A DNA stretch of 64,000 bases from Chryseobacterium sp. (GTDB lineage: Bacteria > Bacteroidota > Bacteroidia > Flavobacteriales > Weeksellaceae), in assembly GCA_027492795.1 (NCBI GenBank), contig JAPUEB010000037.1, positions 107,311-171,310 of the forward strand, given 5' to 3'. Positions 63,801-64,000 of this stretch are shown here, in pieces. Each line of letters opens with the position of its first letter. Positions within the stretch are counted from its first letter, which is position 1. A model generated the notes under the pieces. The model had not been told where the DNA came from. It saw only the letters and a list, made by a program, of their open reading frames with translations, and did not search any database. The position numbers and the translations under genes were made by a program.

Positions 63801-64000
63801 TTCGTTGGAATTTTCTTTGTGAATCAAGATCGATTTCACGCCTGCATCCAAAATCATATCGATGTGTTCTTTTTCAAGAATAGTTTCTCTGTCGAGGATG
63901 ATTTCGTTTCTTTCAATAGAGACAACTTCACCTGTATCTTCATCTACGAAATCTTCGAACCAAGTGTTCAAAACTCTCGCAGCCAAAGTTCTACCTTCTA
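60897..64000 (-). CDS. rpoB: DNA-directed RNA polymerase, beta subunit (N-terminus outside window)
   Basis: The last about 1030 residues of the beta subunit. The 5' part, about 240 residues, lies past the window edge. Visible parts include [39 protein letters not shown] (rifampicin region; the family's sensitive residues are kept), [33 protein letters not shown] and the C-terminal [28 protein letters not shown]. The frame is open to base 64000. The gene precedes phyH and rpoC in the same direction. Confidence 0.97.
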   Translation of the reverse strand, partial: EGRTLAARVLNTWFEDFVDEDTGEVVSIERNEIILDRETILEKEHIDMILDAGVKSILIHKENSNEFSIIQNTLQKDPTNSEKEAVEYIYRQLRNADPPDEETARGIIEKLFFSEQRYSLGEVGRYRLNKKLGLNIPESTEVLTKDDIIAIVRHLIELANSKAEVDDIDHLSNRRIKTVGEQLAGQFGVGLSRIARTIRERMNVRDNEIFTPTDLVNAKTLTSVINSFFGTNQLSQFMDQTNPLSEITHKRRLSALGPGGLSRERAGFEVRDVHHTHYGRICPIETPEGPNIGLISSLGIYAKINNLGFIETPYRKVENGKVELKAEPIYLNAEDEEEKVIAQANVELNDKGEFETDRIIARLDGDYPVVEPQQVDLIDVAPNQISGISASLIPFLEHDDANRALMGSNMMRQAVPLLKPEAPVVGTGLEKQVAKDSRILINAEGNGVVEYVDSDKIIIKYERSEDEDIVSFESATKTYQLTKFRKTNQSTTITLRPNVRVGDKVEKGQVLCDGYATENGELALGRNLTVAFMPWKGYNFEDAIVINEKVVREDWFTSIHVDEYSLEVRDTKLGMEELTADIPNVSEEATKDLDENGMIRIGAEVKPGDIMIGKITPKGESDPTPEEKLLRAIFGDKAGDVKDASLKADSSLRGVVIDKKLFSRNIKDKKRRAEEKLKLEEIENTYKVKFDDLRNTLIEKLTSLVNGKTSQGVNNDLNEEIIGKGVKFTTKLLQSVEDYANVSGADWTVDQDKNDLIKQLIHNYKIKYNDIMGVKNREKFAISIGDELPAGIMKLAKVYIAKKRKLNVGDKMAGRHGNKGIVSRIVREEDMPFLEDGTPVDIVLNPLGVPSRMNIGQIYETVLGWAGKKLGLKFATPIFDGATLEQITEYTDEAGLPKFGSTYLYDGGTGEKFSQPATVGVIYMLKLGHMVDDKMHARSIGPYSLITQQPLGGKAQFGGQRFGEMEVWALEAFGASNILREILTVKSDDVIGRAKTYEAIAKGEAMPEPGIPESFNVLLHELQGLGLDVRLEE

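Noticed and set aside
55648..64000. Opposite-strand frames up to 170 codons within rpoC and rpoB
   Set aside because: Shadow frames of two highly conserved genes, with no own motifs.

Overview
The window is about 64 kb of AT-rich DNA with dense protein-coding genes on both strands. Several signs point to a flavobacterium, most likely of the Weeksellaceae (Chryseobacterium/Kaistella-like). Candidate promoters fit the Bacteroidetes form TTTG-N19-TAnnTTTG. There is a secreted metalloprotease with a type IX secretion (T9SS) C-terminal domain. Shine-Dalgarno sequences are weak or absent, and many lipoproteins follow the flavobacterial 'FSCKK' pattern. The family-level name is inference from gene content, not from a search. 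I see no rRNA, tRNA, CRISPR array or prophage.

Layout. 1-8 kb: a partial lipoprotein, an ABC-F ATPase, a TonB-dependent siderophore receptor with a PepSY-type membrane protein, then an MscS channel, a Crp-like regulator and a DinB-fold protein. 8-21 kb: T9SS metalloprotease, sucC, a run of small unknown genes, HMG-CoA reductase, rhlE, a DUF4846 lipoprotein, and the glycolytic pair pfkA-gap. 21-34 kb: DUF488, an MpaB/DUF2236 protein, an M3 oligopeptidase, a flippase-like protein with panD, HU, pdxH/yqgE, DUF2147, pdhB, a Fur-family regulator and an OstA-like protein. 34-43 kb: trmD with NDH-2, an ABC exporter, a REP-associated tyrosine transposase inside inverted REP pairs, truA, lpxK, then 1.7 kb without protein genes that looks RNA-rich, and dinB. 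43-52 kb: a WYL regulator, a small accessory island (two UDG-fold proteins around a broken cREC gene), alpha-amylase, an LtrA-like protein, a GNAT enzyme and an esterase. 52-64 kb: a stress and ribosome-hibernation neighbourhood (HPF-like protein, baeRF/Balon-type protein, GSP17M-like protein, haem-c lipoprotein), DUF3467, then rpoC-phyH-rpoB with a dioxygenase gene lodged between the two polymerase subunit genes.

The most striking feature is the load of palindromic elements, of several families, in spacers and inside genes. Six lie within or across the ends of four unrelated coding sequences (ABC-F, PepSY, M3 peptidase, WYL regulator). They stay in frame, or supply the stop or start region. 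The ABC-F and WYL insertions share sequence and are read in the same frame. Two spacer families show arms that differ between copies while staying complementary within a copy. Other points to check: a candidate long structured RNA (41.0-41.8 kb) followed by a compact sRNA with its own promoter and terminator, a cREC gene interrupted by a stop, candidate leaderless transcripts for panD and dinB, and the baeRF-HPF pairing.
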